Origin: Chryseobacterium viscerum | Lineage (GTDB): Bacteria; Bacteroidota; Bacteroidia; Flavobacteriales; Weeksellaceae | Assembly: GCF_025949665.1 (NCBI RefSeq) | Contig: NZ_JAPDFT010000001.1 | Coordinates: 310,001-374,000 of the forward strand | Reading direction: 5' to 3' | Length of the DNA: 64,000 bases | In this document: positions 43,789 to 52,402 of the stretch, piece by piece | Layout of the letters: each line of letters starts with the position of its first letter | Numbering within the stretch: position 1 is the first letter of the stretch | Notes under the pieces: model-generated | The model's input: the letters and a program-made list of their open reading frames with translations, nothing else | Database searches by the model: none | What the model was told of the DNA's origin: nothing | Made by a program: the position numbers and the translations under genes

Positions 43789-45141
43789 ATGAATGGTAGT
43801 AGAGTGATTTCCGTCGGGATTTTCTTTGACGGTACAGGAAACAATGGGGTCAATATTCTTTCACCGGATAAACCGCTGAACAACAATGAAAGTTATTATG
43901 GTACCTTCACCAATATCTATAAATTATACAGTTTATTTATTGGAGATGAAAAAATATATATCGAAGGAATTGGAACCGTAACGGGCAGTGAAGATAATAG
44001 TTTTGCTATGGCAACATGTGCAAATCCCCCCTATGGTAACGGATATTCTTCCGATGATAAACTTCAGAAAGCAGGGAATTTTGTAGAGCAGATTATTCAT
44101 GATCAGACAAAAGAATACCATTTTTATATCTATGGATTCGGGAGAGGAGGAATGCTGGCAAGAACTTTCTGCAATCAGCTTTTAACTCATTATTCTCCGG
44201 GAAATTTCAGAATAAAATTCTTAGGAGCTTTTGATACAGTAGAATCTAAACCTTTTAATACTTATAATCTGAATATTCCTGCTCAGGTAGAGAATGCTTT
44301 GCATATCTGTGCAGTCAATGAGAGCCGTTTTTTCTTTCCGCTTACCGGATTTTTTGAGGATTCAAAAATAATGGAGGATCAGAAATCGGAGAATACATCT
44401 TCCGTTTGGAAAGAAATCTTTGTGCCGGGTGATCATGCTGATATCGGAGGAGGATATCTTGAAGGGCCGCAGTCTGTTTATATTTCTACAGACTTCATTC
44501 ATATTGATGATCTGCATCACTATGTTTCAGATATCAGGAATGAAAAAACCAATGCTGAAGGCAATAAAATCTGGGATGCTCTGCTTTCCGGATATGAAAT
44601 TGAGACCGCCAATGGCCTTTCACAGGCATATGTATGTCGGGACAAAGTATATAATGATCTTTCAAAAGTTTATGGAAAACTGATGCTGGAAGAAACCAAT
44701 GCTAAAGTATCCGTTTTCAGTACAGATAATGATGCTTATTTTGGGACAGATTATAATAAACATCCTTTTCTCAGTCGTTTTTATATCAAAATAAAAGAAT
44801 ATATAAGAGATCTTTCTGTGGGTAAAAAGCCAATTTATGATTTTTGGAAATTTGCAGATTACACCCATATTTCAGCAAATTTCGGGCTATATAGCAACAG
44901 CTTTCTGAAAAGATCCCAACGGGAAATTAATATTGAATTGATTAATAACGGATTAAATGTTTCCAGCAGTACTTCTGTGGACGAGACCAGCCGGACAAGG
45001 CTTTCCGTTGAACTTCATCTGCCGGAAGACAGCTTTGTTGCAGATTTTCTTTACGGAACCAGTGTTCCCAATAATGATGTATGGGATCGTTCCATTTTAA
45101 AAGCACCGGCAGCCATTACATTAAATGAAATTAAGAATTAG
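43789..45141 (+). CDS. Tle1/DUF2235-like alpha/beta-hydrolase fold protein lacking the nucleophile Ser
   Basis: The 450-residue protein has the DUF2235/Tle1 layout: IFFDGTGNN at 11-19, KFLGAFDTVES (Asp), HICAVNESRFFFP and PGDHADIGGGYLEG (His). Tle1 proteins are lipases delivered by type VI secretion. The nucleophile elbow, normally GFSRGA, is GFGRGG here: residue 118 is Gly (codon GGG at 44140-44142) in YIYGFGRGGMLART. The protein therefore looks catalytically dead unless another residue acts. No signal peptide is present. The next gene, 253 bp downstream, is unknown. Confidence 0.8.
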   Translation: MNGSRVISVGIFFDGTGNNGVNILSPDKPLNNNESYYGTFTNIYKLYSLFIGDEKIYIEGIGTVTGSEDNSFAMATCANPPYGNGYSSDDKLQKAGNFVEQIIHDQTKEYHFYIYGFGRGGMLARTFCNQLLTHYSPGNFRIKFLGAFDTVESKPFNTYNLNIPAQVENALHICAVNESRFFFPLTGFFEDSKIMEDQKSENTSSVWKEIFVPGDHADIGGGYLEGPQSVYISTDFIHIDDLHHYVSDIRNEKTNAEGNKIWDALLSGYEIETANGLSQAYVCRDKVYNDLSKVYGKLMLEETNAKVSVFSTDNDAYFGTDYNKHPFLSRFYIKIKEYIRDLSVGKKPIYDFWKFADYTHISANFGLYSNSFLKRSQREINIELINNGLNVSSSTSVDETSRTRLSVELHLPEDSFVADFLYGTSVPNNDVWDRSILKAPAAITLNEIKN

Positions 45142-45394
45142 TGCCAACGCTTCTCAGTTTTAAATTTAGGTTAGGGGACATCATTGCAGGTGTTCCCTTT
45201 TAGTTATAACAGATTGAATTCCATTGAGTATAAGTACTGAATTTTATATTTGGTATATTATACTGTAGTTTTTGGAATTTAATTCTCGTTATTTTGAATT
45301 GTTCATTGCAAGAAGCTTCAACATCATAATATGAACAAAGGCGTTTTCTGAAAAGCCTAATATCAAAAGAGTAAGAACACCAAAGATTAAAACA

Positions 45395-46132
45395 ATGGAA
45401 AAGACACTCATTCAAAAATCGGGGACTACATTATTCACAATTAATTTTGATTTTACCTCAAGTGATCAGCAAGAGATTCTAAGAGAACTGCAGGCAAATA
45501 ATTATAAGCTGGTAGGATATAAAGGTGCATCGGGACCCAATCAGGTTTCCTCAGGAGTGCCGGCGTGGTTTTCAATTTATTATTTTGAAATGTTTGGATA
45601 TGAAGAAATTTATTGTGAACCAAAATATAAAGTATATGTTTACAATAAAGGAGTTATAGATATCAATACAACCATTCAAATGCATGCCATATCGGATGAA
45701 GTTCCATTAGGTACAGCCGTGACTTACCACAAGGATGGTTCTTTTTCAACCACTTCAGGAGCCCCGGCAGAAGCCATTACTGTAAAAAATGAAAGAGAGG
45801 CGGGTACGTCGGATATTACGATAGGATTAGCTGCATTTGTAGAAGGAAGATTCCAGCCTTTCTGTGCTTTTACATGTGCTCCGCAAGGAGAGGTGGTCAT
45901 GGAACCTAATGAAAATATAGTTCTGTTTGCTGACCAGACAGATGCTACCCCAGGATCTGTTACTGGTTATACAACAGGATCTGGATGTAACTTTGCGTTC
46001 AGCGACCAGAATGTAAAATATGATTTGGAGATGATTCACGGAACTTATGGTATTGGAAATGTACCAGGAAAAGCACCAGTTAAATCTATACCTCGGGGGA
46101 CCTCATTGGCAGAACTTCTCAATATCAAATAA
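45395..46132 (+). CDS. hypothetical protein (possible Tle1-cluster partner)
   Basis: The 245-residue cytosolic protein is not recognised. It is beta-rich, with a repeated two-strand pattern (LFTINFDFTSSDQQEILREL, KYKVYVYNKGVIDINTTIQ) and Gly/Thr-rich loops, reminiscent of a lectin- or fimbrial-type sandwich, but this is only impression. There is no signal peptide, so export would need a specialised route. It is followed after 40 bp by an 82-residue gene on the same strand. Confidence 0.55.
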   Translation: MEKTLIQKSGTTLFTINFDFTSSDQQEILRELQANNYKLVGYKGASGPNQVSSGVPAWFSIYYFEMFGYEEIYCEPKYKVYVYNKGVIDINTTIQMHAISDEVPLGTAVTYHKDGSFSTTSGAPAEAITVKNEREAGTSDITIGLAAFVEGRFQPFCAFTCAPQGEVVMEPNENIVLFADQTDATPGSVTGYTTGSGCNFAFSDQNVKYDLEMIHGTYGIGNVPGKAPVKSIPRGTSLAELLNIK

Positions 46133-46172
46133 AAAAACGGGAAATTTTTAAAATTAACTAAAAAATAATAAT

Positions 46173-46421
46173 ATGACCGTTTCAGAATGGCTGGATAAAG
46201 CCAAAAGACTTTTAGATATTTGTAATTACCAGATCAGTATTAGAAATGGGAAGAAAGCTTTAACAGTGAGTCAATCTGATACTTTGCACGAGTTACAAGA
46301 TGAAATCGGGTATCGCCATGGAATCGCACCGGTTAGCTATAACGAGGCTTCAGACATTCTTATTGAAATGATCGGAATGGTAAAAGCAGGATGGAAAACA
46401 CCACCACTTATCCCGGGATAA
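46173..46421 (+). CDS. small hypothetical protein
   Basis: The 82-residue protein is mostly helical (SEWLDKAKRLLDICNYQ, YNEASDILIEMIGMVKAGW) and ends in TPPLIPG. No family is recognised. It is the third gene of the run that starts with the Tle1-like protein, with a 40-bp gap from the second. A terminator follows, so the second and third genes form one transcript. Confidence 0.55.
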   Translation: MTVSEWLDKAKRLLDICNYQISIRNGKKALTVSQSDTLHELQDEIGYRHGIAPVSYNEASDILIEMIGMVKAGWKTPPLIPG

Positions 46422-46451
46422 CGATCTTATAAATCAATTGTATTATAAATC

Positions 46452-46484
46452 AAAAGCTGTCTGTTTTAGCCAGCTTTTTTTATT
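46452..46484 (+). terminator. terminator after the small hypothetical gene
   Basis: AAAGCTG/CAGCTTT arms with an 11-nt loop, followed by T residues. Confidence 0.65.
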
Positions 46485-46509
46485 TCTGGGCTATTCATTT
46501 CTTTTTCCG

Positions 46510-46517
46510 TATTTTTG
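46510..46517 (+). promoter_or_regulatory. ABC-F gene promoter -7 box
   Basis: TATTTTTG followed by C matches TAnnTTTG. The leader is about 35 nt and consists almost entirely of the heptad repeat at 46527-46554. Confidence 0.5.
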
Positions 46518-46526
46518 CACCCGAAA

Positions 46527-46554
46527 ATTCATTATTCATTACTAATTATTAATT
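46527..46554. repeat. heptad repeat (word ATTCATT) in the ABC-F leader
   Basis: ATTCATT, ATTCATT, ACTAATT and ATTAATT at exact 7-bp steps, ending 3 bp before the ATG. The ATTCATT and ACTAAT words recur at 53849-53862, also in a leader. Confidence 0.85.
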
Positions 46555-46557
46555 AAG

Positions 46558-48486
46558 ATGCTTTCGGTTCAAAGTTTAGGATTACATCATTCAGGAAATT
46601 ATTTATTTCAAAATGTCAATTTTACCATCAAAAAAGATGATAAAGTTGGTCTCGTAGGAAAAAATGGAGCGGGGAAATCCACTTTATTGAAAATGCTGTC
46701 CGGAGAAATTAATTTCTACGAAGGAGAGGTTGTGACGGAAGGAAGTGTTACCATTGGTTTCCTGAAGCAGGACCTAGATTTTGTAAAAGGAAGAACCGTT
46801 TGGGCTGAAACGATGCAGGCTTTTGAGCAGATCAATGCCTGGAAAAATGAGCTTGAAGAAGTGAATCACCAGATGACCGTAAGAACAGATTACGAAAGTG
46901 ATTCTTATACAGATCTGATTAATAAAATGACCGAACTGAATGACCTTTTGATGAACCATGATGCCTACAATCTTGAAGGTGACATGGAAAAAGTGTTGTT
47001 TGGTTTAGGATTTAAAGCAGATGATTTCCAAAAAATCACTGATGAATTTTCCGGAGGATGGAGAATGAGAATCGAATTGGCAAAATTACTTCTTCAGAAG
47101 AATGATATTATGCTTCTCGATGAGCCTACCAACCACCTGGATATGGAATCTATCATCTGGCTGGAGAACTTCCTGAGAGATTATCCGGGAGCCATTGTTC
47201 TTGTAAGTCACGATAAACAGTTCATGACGGCTGTTTGTAACCGTACTTTCGATATCAACAACAAGAAGGTTGACGATTATAAAGCTAACTATTCCAAGTA
47301 TCTTGTCATGAGAGAAGATCGTCGTGAAAAACTGATTCAGGCTAAAAAGAATCAGGATGCGGAGATCAAACAGATGGAAGACAACATTAATAAGTTCCGT
47401 GCAAGTGCTACAAAAGCATCTTTCGCGCAGTCACTTATTAAGAAATTAGATAAAATAGAACGTATCGAAGTTGATAATGAAGACGTTTCAAAATTCAATA
47501 TCCGTTTCGTACAGTCTATGGTTCCGGGAAAAATCATCTTTGAAGCAAATCATTTAGGAAAAGCTTACGGAAAAAAGCAGATTTTTGATGATGTAGACTT
47601 TATCGTTCAGAGAGGAGACAGAATTGCTCTTTTAGGACAAAACGGACAAGGAAAAACAACGTTGGCTAAAATTTTAGCAGGAGATATTAAAGATTATTCC
47701 GGAACCTGGAATCTTGGACATAATGTAAACATTGGATACTTCGCACAGAATCAGGAAGAGGTTTTAACACCTAATAAAACAGTTCTGGAAGAAGCAGAAG
47801 ATGCAGCAACGGAAGAGACAAGACCTAGAGTAAGAGATTTATTAGGATCTTTCCTTTTCCAGGGAGACGCTGTTACTAAGAAAACAAAAGTACTTTCCGG
47901 AGGAGAGAGAAACCGTCTGGCACTTTGTAAACTGTTGCTTCGTCCTTTCAACACCCTGATCATGGATGAGCCTACCAACCACTTGGACATCCAGTCTAAG
48001 GAGATTATCAAGCTTGCGCTGCAGAACTTTGAAGGAACTTTAATTGTAATTTCGCACGACAGGGAATTCCTTCAGGGACTTTGTGATAAGATCTATGAGT
48101 TCCGTGATGGGAAAATGAAAGAATTCCTTGGAGATATCAATGAATATCTTGAATACAGACAAAAGGAAACGATCAGAGAGATTTCTGCAGAAAAAGCCAA
48201 ACTTCATCAGGAAGTAAAGGTAGAACCTAAGAAAGTAGAAGAAAAACCTGTTGTAAGCAGCAGCCCATCTTCGAATATCGTTAGTAAAGAACAGAAAAAT
48301 ATTCAGAATAAAATCAAGAAAGTAGAAGAGAGAATTTCCGAACTTGAAACAAAAATAGAGGAAATGGAAGCTTCTTTTGCCAAAGAAAATCCTTCAGATG
48401 AAACCTTAGAAAAATACAATAAAACTAAGGAAGACCTGGATACTGCTTTGCAGGAGTGGGAATATCTTGGTACCCAACTTGATTAA
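46558..48486 (+). CDS. ABC-F family ATPase
   Basis: The 642-residue protein has two ABC ATPase domains and no membrane segment: Walker A GLVGKNGAGKST (about 32-43) and LLGQNGQGKTT, signatures FSGGWRMR and LSGGERNR, Walker B IMLLDEPTNHLD and TLIMDEPTNHLD. Between them is the Lys-rich linker (AKKNQDAEIKQMEDNINKF) and the C-terminus is a coiled coil (about 570-642). ABC-F proteins act on the ribosome to resolve stalled translation. The long coiled-coil C-terminus resembles Uup rather than the antibiotic-resistance branch. Confidence 0.95.
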   Translation: MLSVQSLGLHHSGNYLFQNVNFTIKKDDKVGLVGKNGAGKSTLLKMLSGEINFYEGEVVTEGSVTIGFLKQDLDFVKGRTVWAETMQAFEQINAWKNELEEVNHQMTVRTDYESDSYTDLINKMTELNDLLMNHDAYNLEGDMEKVLFGLGFKADDFQKITDEFSGGWRMRIELAKLLLQKNDIMLLDEPTNHLDMESIIWLENFLRDYPGAIVLVSHDKQFMTAVCNRTFDINNKKVDDYKANYSKYLVMREDRREKLIQAKKNQDAEIKQMEDNINKFRASATKASFAQSLIKKLDKIERIEVDNEDVSKFNIRFVQSMVPGKIIFEANHLGKAYGKKQIFDDVDFIVQRGDRIALLGQNGQGKTTLAKILAGDIKDYSGTWNLGHNVNIGYFAQNQEEVLTPNKTVLEEAEDAATEETRPRVRDLLGSFLFQGDAVTKKTKVLSGGERNRLALCKLLLRPFNTLIMDEPTNHLDIQSKEIIKLALQNFEGTLIVISHDREFLQGLCDKIYEFRDGKMKEFLGDINEYLEYRQKETIREISAEKAKLHQEVKVEPKKVEEKPVVSSSPSSNIVSKEQKNIQNKIKKVEERISELETKIEEMEASFAKENPSDETLEKYNKTKEDLDTALQEWEYLGTQLD

Positions 48487-48495
48487 ATAAAATAG

Positions 48496-48534
48496 AAATG
48501 CTTCATCAACTAAAAATTGTGAAGCATTTTTTTT
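48496..48534 (+). terminator. ABC-F gene intrinsic terminator
   Basis: AAATGCTTCA/TGAAGCATTT arms with a 14-nt loop and a T run. Confidence 0.85.
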
Positions 48535-48632
48535 GTAACATAATCCTTTTCATTTCTACCTATTATCAATAAGTATAAGTAATTTAATAAAAGTTTAAGG
48601 AAACAGTTAAATTATTTTCATAATTTTGAACC

Positions 48633-48989
48633 ATGATTTTTAAAGAAAGCAGAAACCTAAAGAGTTTTATCTCCAAGCTATTGTTTGGAGTATATTTCCT
48701 CGCGCTGCTTTCTCAGAGCTTTCACCATCACGATGCTGTAGATTATTTTAAGGCTTTCAATCTTAAAAAAACAGAGAATACAGTGACGAAAGCTGTTACT
48801 AAAGAGAAAGCTGGCGACTGTCTGGCCTGCCACTTTTTGGTTACCGGACATACATTAGCTCCTGAAGAATTCAGTTTTACTGTTGAGCATTACAGCCATG
48901 AGGTAAAACAAATCATCGCCATCCAGGAGAAAATCTGGTCTCAGACCAAATTTACTTTTCAGCTTCGGGGGCCTCCCACAATTTCATAA
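48633..48989 (+). CDS. DUF2946-like putative metal-linked protein
   Basis: The 118-residue protein has an N-terminal hydrophobic segment (about 13-28), a QSFHHHD cluster right after it, GDCLACHFLVTGH in the middle (Cys-x-x-Cys-His) and ends in RGPPTIS. The combination of His cluster, CxxCH-like motif and C-terminal RGPP fits small DUF2946-type proteins that stand upstream of outer-membrane metal or haem receptors. CLACH could bind a metal or haem; with one motif only, haem attachment is unproven. It precedes the TonB receptor by 278 bp. Confidence 0.55.
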   Translation: MIFKESRNLKSFISKLLFGVYFLALLSQSFHHHDAVDYFKAFNLKKTENTVTKAVTKEKAGDCLACHFLVTGHTLAPEEFSFTVEHYSHEVKQIIAIQEKIWSQTKFTFQLRGPPTIS

Positions 48990-49004
48990 TTCATAGATTC
49001 TATA

Positions 49005-49091
49005 GGGTTTAAAGGTTAATCCTTTAAAGTTCAATGTTTAGTGTTTAAAATTTAAAATTTTAAGTTTAAGGTTTAAAGTTGTTAGGGAAAC
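49005..49091. repeat. long heptad repeat block (word GTTTAAA)
   Basis: From 49005 to 49081 about eleven units at exact 7-bp steps share a GTTTAAA/AGTTTAA consensus with decay (for example AATGTTT, AGTGTTT, AAAATTT twice, TAAGTTT, AAGGTTT). It is the longest heptad block in the window and fills the spacer before the TonB receptor. The end coordinate includes the short flank only. Confidence 0.85.
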
Positions 49092-49130
49092 AACTAATGA
49101 TCTGTAATTGATATTTGAATAATGTTCAAT

Positions 49131-49191
49131 TACTAGCTTCTAATTTCTAACCTCTAACTTCTCATTAAGCATTATACTTTTTACATTGTAC
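49131..49191. repeat. two further heptad blocks (words TTCTAAC and ATTGTAC)
   Basis: TACTAGC, TTCTAAT, TTCTAAC, CTCTAAC and TTCTCAT follow at exact 7-bp steps from 49131 to 49165. Then TTTTTAC and ATTGTAC occur at 49178-49191, the same two units as at 38302-38315. Two different words thus lie side by side in one spacer. Confidence 0.75.
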
Positions 49192-49267
49192 AATTAAGCT
49201 AACCCTTCCACAAATTTTAACGACAATTGTACCTATCAAAAAAGGGTACGCAATCAATCTATTTACA

Positions 49268-51661
49268 ATGAAATTGATATATTGCCTGCTGCTGATCTTT
49301 TGCGGATCAGTATTTACAAGTGCACAAAAAACTTATACTGTAGAGGGAACCGTTCAGGATTTCCACGATAAAACACTGCTGGAAAATGCGGTGATTAAAA
49401 TCGGAAACTTTACAGCTAAAACAAACAAGAAAGGTAAATTTTCTTTTGACAAAATTCCTGCAGGAAAGTATACACTCATTGCACAGCATCCTGATTGCAA
49501 TGATTATACTGAAAATATAGGAGTTGATCAGGATGTTCAGCTGGTAATTACGCTGGAACATCATGTCAAAGACATCGAAACAGTGACCGTTCATGGAAGT
49601 CATAAGAACAATGGAAGCATGGTGGTGAAAACCATTGACAAGGCAATGATTTCAAGAAATGTCACCGAAAACTTAGGTAATTTACTAACCAATATTTCCG
49701 GTGTTAACGTTCTTAAGACGGGAAATAATATTGCCAAACCTATTATCCACGGGCTTTATGGAAGTAGAGTATCCATTCTTAATGATGGGGTGAAGCTTGC
49801 CGAACAGGAATGGGGAGTAGAACATGCACCCAATGTGGATGTCAATAATTTTGAACATATTGACGTGATTAAAGGAGCATCTGCCCTGAAATATGGAGCG
49901 GGAGCCGTAGGTGGAGTAGTTGTTTTGCAACCTCAGGTTTTGCCAAAGAAAGATACGATCATGGGAAATGTTTCTCTTTCCGGAATTTCAAACGGAAGAG
50001 GAGCCGATCTTAACGTAAAGCTGGCAAAAACCTGGGAGAATGGCTGGGCTATAAAAACCAATGGAAGCTATAAAAAATTGGGAGATCTTGAAGCTCCGGA
50101 TTATGGCTTGATGAATACAGGACTCGAGAGTTCAGGATTTAATTTCGGAGTACAGAAAATGACATTTGAAAAAGGCTTTTCATTTGATTATTATCTGACC
50201 AAAAGCACAGTTGGGATTCTTAGAAGCTCTCACGTAGGGAACTCTGAAGATCTGCGTACTGCTCTTACCTCTCCGGAACCAATCTATCAAAGAGATTTTA
50301 GTTATGATATTGATAATCCTAAACAGGAAATCGAACATCATATTGCTAAAGTTTCTGCTTATAAAAGGTTTGAAAATTTTGGAAAGATCACGGCTACTTA
50401 CAGTTTTCAGTACAATCATAGAAAAGAATATGACATCAGACGTACAGAAGCACTGAGCAAAAAGCCGGCATTGGATCTTGAACTGATCACCAATGATCTG
50501 AATGTAAATCACCTGATAGAAAGAGGAAACTGGAATCTTGAAACAGGGATTAATGCAGGGTATCAAAACAACTACTCCAATACGCAGACCGAGGCAAGAC
50601 GTCTTGTTCCGAACTATGACAGATATTATGCAGGAATTTATTCCGTATTAAAATATAAAATTGCTCCGGAACTGGACCTTGAACTGGGAGGCAGATACGA
50701 TTATGATCATTATGATGTAACAAAATGGTATGATCTGAGCGATTGGAATAAGACTTATGCAGCAGATTATTCAAATTTTGTAGTGAGAATAAACCAAAAC
50801 AGAATTCTTACCAATCCATCATTAACGTATAATAATGTTTCAGTAAATGGTGGAATTGTCTATCACCCATCTGAATATTTTAATCTGAAATTTAATTATG
50901 CCAGAGTTTCCAGATCTCCGAATATTGCAGAGCTTTTTGCTGACGGACTTCACCATTCTGCAGCCATTATTGAAAGAGGAGATATGAGAATGAAAAGTGA
51001 AACAGGAAATCAGTTTAATCTAATTGCAGATGTAAAAGCAAATGTTTTAAAAGGATTGAATATTTCAGTAAACCCATATTTCTTTTACACCCAGAATTTC
51101 ATTAATCAGATTCCTACAGGATATCAGAATACTCAGTGGGGCGGGGCGTTTGTAGTATATAGCTATCAGCAGATCAATGCAAAAATGTATGGATTAGATA
51201 TTGATGCTCAGCTTAAAATAACAGATAATCTAACCTATAAAGGAAGCGGTTCCTATGTTTATGGGCAGGATACTACTCATGACGTGCCCCTTATTCTTAT
51301 GATGCCTCCGAATTTTAATAATTCATTGGAATTCAATAAAAAAGAATGGAAAAACTTCTATTTCACAGTCAGTAACAATACTTATCTGAAACAGACAAGA
51401 TTTCCAACTTATAACGTTCCTATCAGATTATTTGATTCTGATGGAAATGCTTACAGTGAAGATGTAGATATCTCTACACCTCCAAGCGGATATTCGCTTT
51501 GGAACCTTCAGACAGGGGTGAATCTGTCTAAAAATTTCGGAATTGATTTCTCAGTCCGAAATGTCTTCAACAAGTCTTACAGGGATTATCTGAACAGACT
51601 TCGTTTCTTTTCCAACGAAATGGGAAGAAACTTTATTCTAACTCTTAAATATCAATTTTAA
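49268..51661 (+). CDS. TonB-dependent receptor, ZnuD-like metal type
   Basis: The 797-residue outer-membrane protein has a signal peptide (cleaved near TSAQ), a CarboxypepD_reg-like domain (about 24-100, VEGTVQDFHDKTLLENAVIKIG), a plug domain (about 115-225, ending YGAGAVGGVVVLQPQ) and a 22-strand barrel ending in the C-terminal Phe of LKYQF. The plug (IIHGLYGSRVSILNDGVKLAEQEWG) and ELFADGLHHSAAIIERGD resemble the ZnuD group of zinc receptors. His-rich extracellular segments support a metal ligand, but haem or another metal cannot be excluded. A lipoprotein gene follows after 18 bp. Confidence 0.85.
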   Translation: MKLIYCLLLIFCGSVFTSAQKTYTVEGTVQDFHDKTLLENAVIKIGNFTAKTNKKGKFSFDKIPAGKYTLIAQHPDCNDYTENIGVDQDVQLVITLEHHVKDIETVTVHGSHKNNGSMVVKTIDKAMISRNVTENLGNLLTNISGVNVLKTGNNIAKPIIHGLYGSRVSILNDGVKLAEQEWGVEHAPNVDVNNFEHIDVIKGASALKYGAGAVGGVVVLQPQVLPKKDTIMGNVSLSGISNGRGADLNVKLAKTWENGWAIKTNGSYKKLGDLEAPDYGLMNTGLESSGFNFGVQKMTFEKGFSFDYYLTKSTVGILRSSHVGNSEDLRTALTSPEPIYQRDFSYDIDNPKQEIEHHIAKVSAYKRFENFGKITATYSFQYNHRKEYDIRRTEALSKKPALDLELITNDLNVNHLIERGNWNLETGINAGYQNNYSNTQTEARRLVPNYDRYYAGIYSVLKYKIAPELDLELGGRYDYDHYDVTKWYDLSDWNKTYAADYSNFVVRINQNRILTNPSLTYNNVSVNGGIVYHPSEYFNLKFNYARVSRSPNIAELFADGLHHSAAIIERGDMRMKSETGNQFNLIADVKANVLKGLNISVNPYFFYTQNFINQIPTGYQNTQWGGAFVVYSYQQINAKMYGLDIDAQLKITDNLTYKGSGSYVYGQDTTHDVPLILMMPPNFNNSLEFNKKEWKNFYFTVSNNTYLKQTRFPTYNVPIRLFDSDGNAYSEDVDISTPPSGYSLWNLQTGVNLSKNFGIDFSVRNVFNKSYRDYLNRLRFFSNEMGRNFILTLKYQF

Positions 51662-51679
51662 TTACTTAAAATCAAAAAC

Positions 51680-52264
51680 ATGAAAAATATTTTTAAAAAT
51701 ACTACTCTTATCTTAGGACTTTTCTTCGCAGTTTCTTTAAGCTTAACATCGTGCAACAGAAGCGATGATGAAGCAGATGATCTTCCTCAGGAAGAACTTT
51801 CAGATGTTCTCTTAAGAGTAACAGATGTTGCTACAGGAACTCCGGTAGTGTATGACTATCAGGTAAATAGTACAACAAACCCTAATGTTAAACTTATCAA
51901 CGGTCATACGTATAACGTAGAAGTTATTTTCAAGAATGGTGATGAAGATGCCACTCAGGAAATTAAAGATGCAAAAGATGAGCATTTCTTAGTGTACAAC
52001 TTTCCAAACTCTGATATTACATTAACCCGTACAGATGACGCCAACTCCACAAGAGGAGACGGAAACCGCGTAGGATTGAAAACAAAATGGGTGGTAAACA
52101 CTGCCGTAAAAAATGCTTCTGCACCTAGTCAGCTGGTTCTTACTCTATTCCATGAGCCGGTAACGGTTTCTGAAGCTTCTGCTGTGAGTGGAAATGGAGT
52201 GGTTTATGGATCCCATACAGGAGGTGAAACAGACGCACAAGCCAATTATAATATTATTAATTAA
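51680..52264 (+). CDS. lipoprotein partner of the TonB receptor
   Basis: The 194-residue protein has a type II signal peptide ending LTSCN (Cys25), an acidic linker (RSDDEADDLPQEELSD) and one beta-rich domain (LLRVTDVATGTPVVYDY, HTYNVEVIFKNGDED, DEHFLVYNFPNSDITL). It is 18 bp after the TonB receptor and shares its terminator, so it is the lipoprotein that commonly accompanies these receptors. The surface-exposed acidic residues suggest metal capture, but this is inference. Confidence 0.75.
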   Translation: MKNIFKNTTLILGLFFAVSLSLTSCNRSDDEADDLPQEELSDVLLRVTDVATGTPVVYDYQVNSTTNPNVKLINGHTYNVEVIFKNGDEDATQEIKDAKDEHFLVYNFPNSDITLTRTDDANSTRGDGNRVGLKTKWVVNTAVKNASAPSQLVLTLFHEPVTVSEASAVSGNGVVYGSHTGGETDAQANYNIIN

Positions 52265-52284
52265 TATACCTTTAATCTTGTTTG

Positions 52285-52313
52285 AACCACCGGAATTCTC
52301 CGGTGGTTTTTTA
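52285..52313 (+). terminator. terminator of the receptor-lipoprotein operon
   Basis: Perfect AACCACCGGA/TCCGGTGGTT hairpin with a 4-nt loop and a T run. Confidence 0.92.
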
Positions 52314-52372
52314 TTTAACAATATTTGGCGTTATAAGTTGATTTTAAATGGGTGATTTTCATAAAAAATTCA

Positions 52373-52380
52373 TATTTTTG
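52373..52380 (+). promoter_or_regulatory. tig promoter -7 box
   Basis: TATTTTTG followed by C matches TAnnTTTG. The leader to the ATG at 52403 is about 17 nt. Confidence 0.5.
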
Positions 52381-52402
52381 CAACCTAAAATTTTAATCAA
52401 TA

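Noticed and set aside
45165-45200. possible terminator after the Tle1-like gene (GGGGACA...GTTCCC)
   Set aside because: The arms are short and imperfect, and the T run is interrupted.
43789-46421. type VI secretion cluster
   Set aside because: Only a Tle1-like protein is present. No tss, Hcp, VgrG or ClpV-like gene was seen in the window, so no secretion system is claimed.
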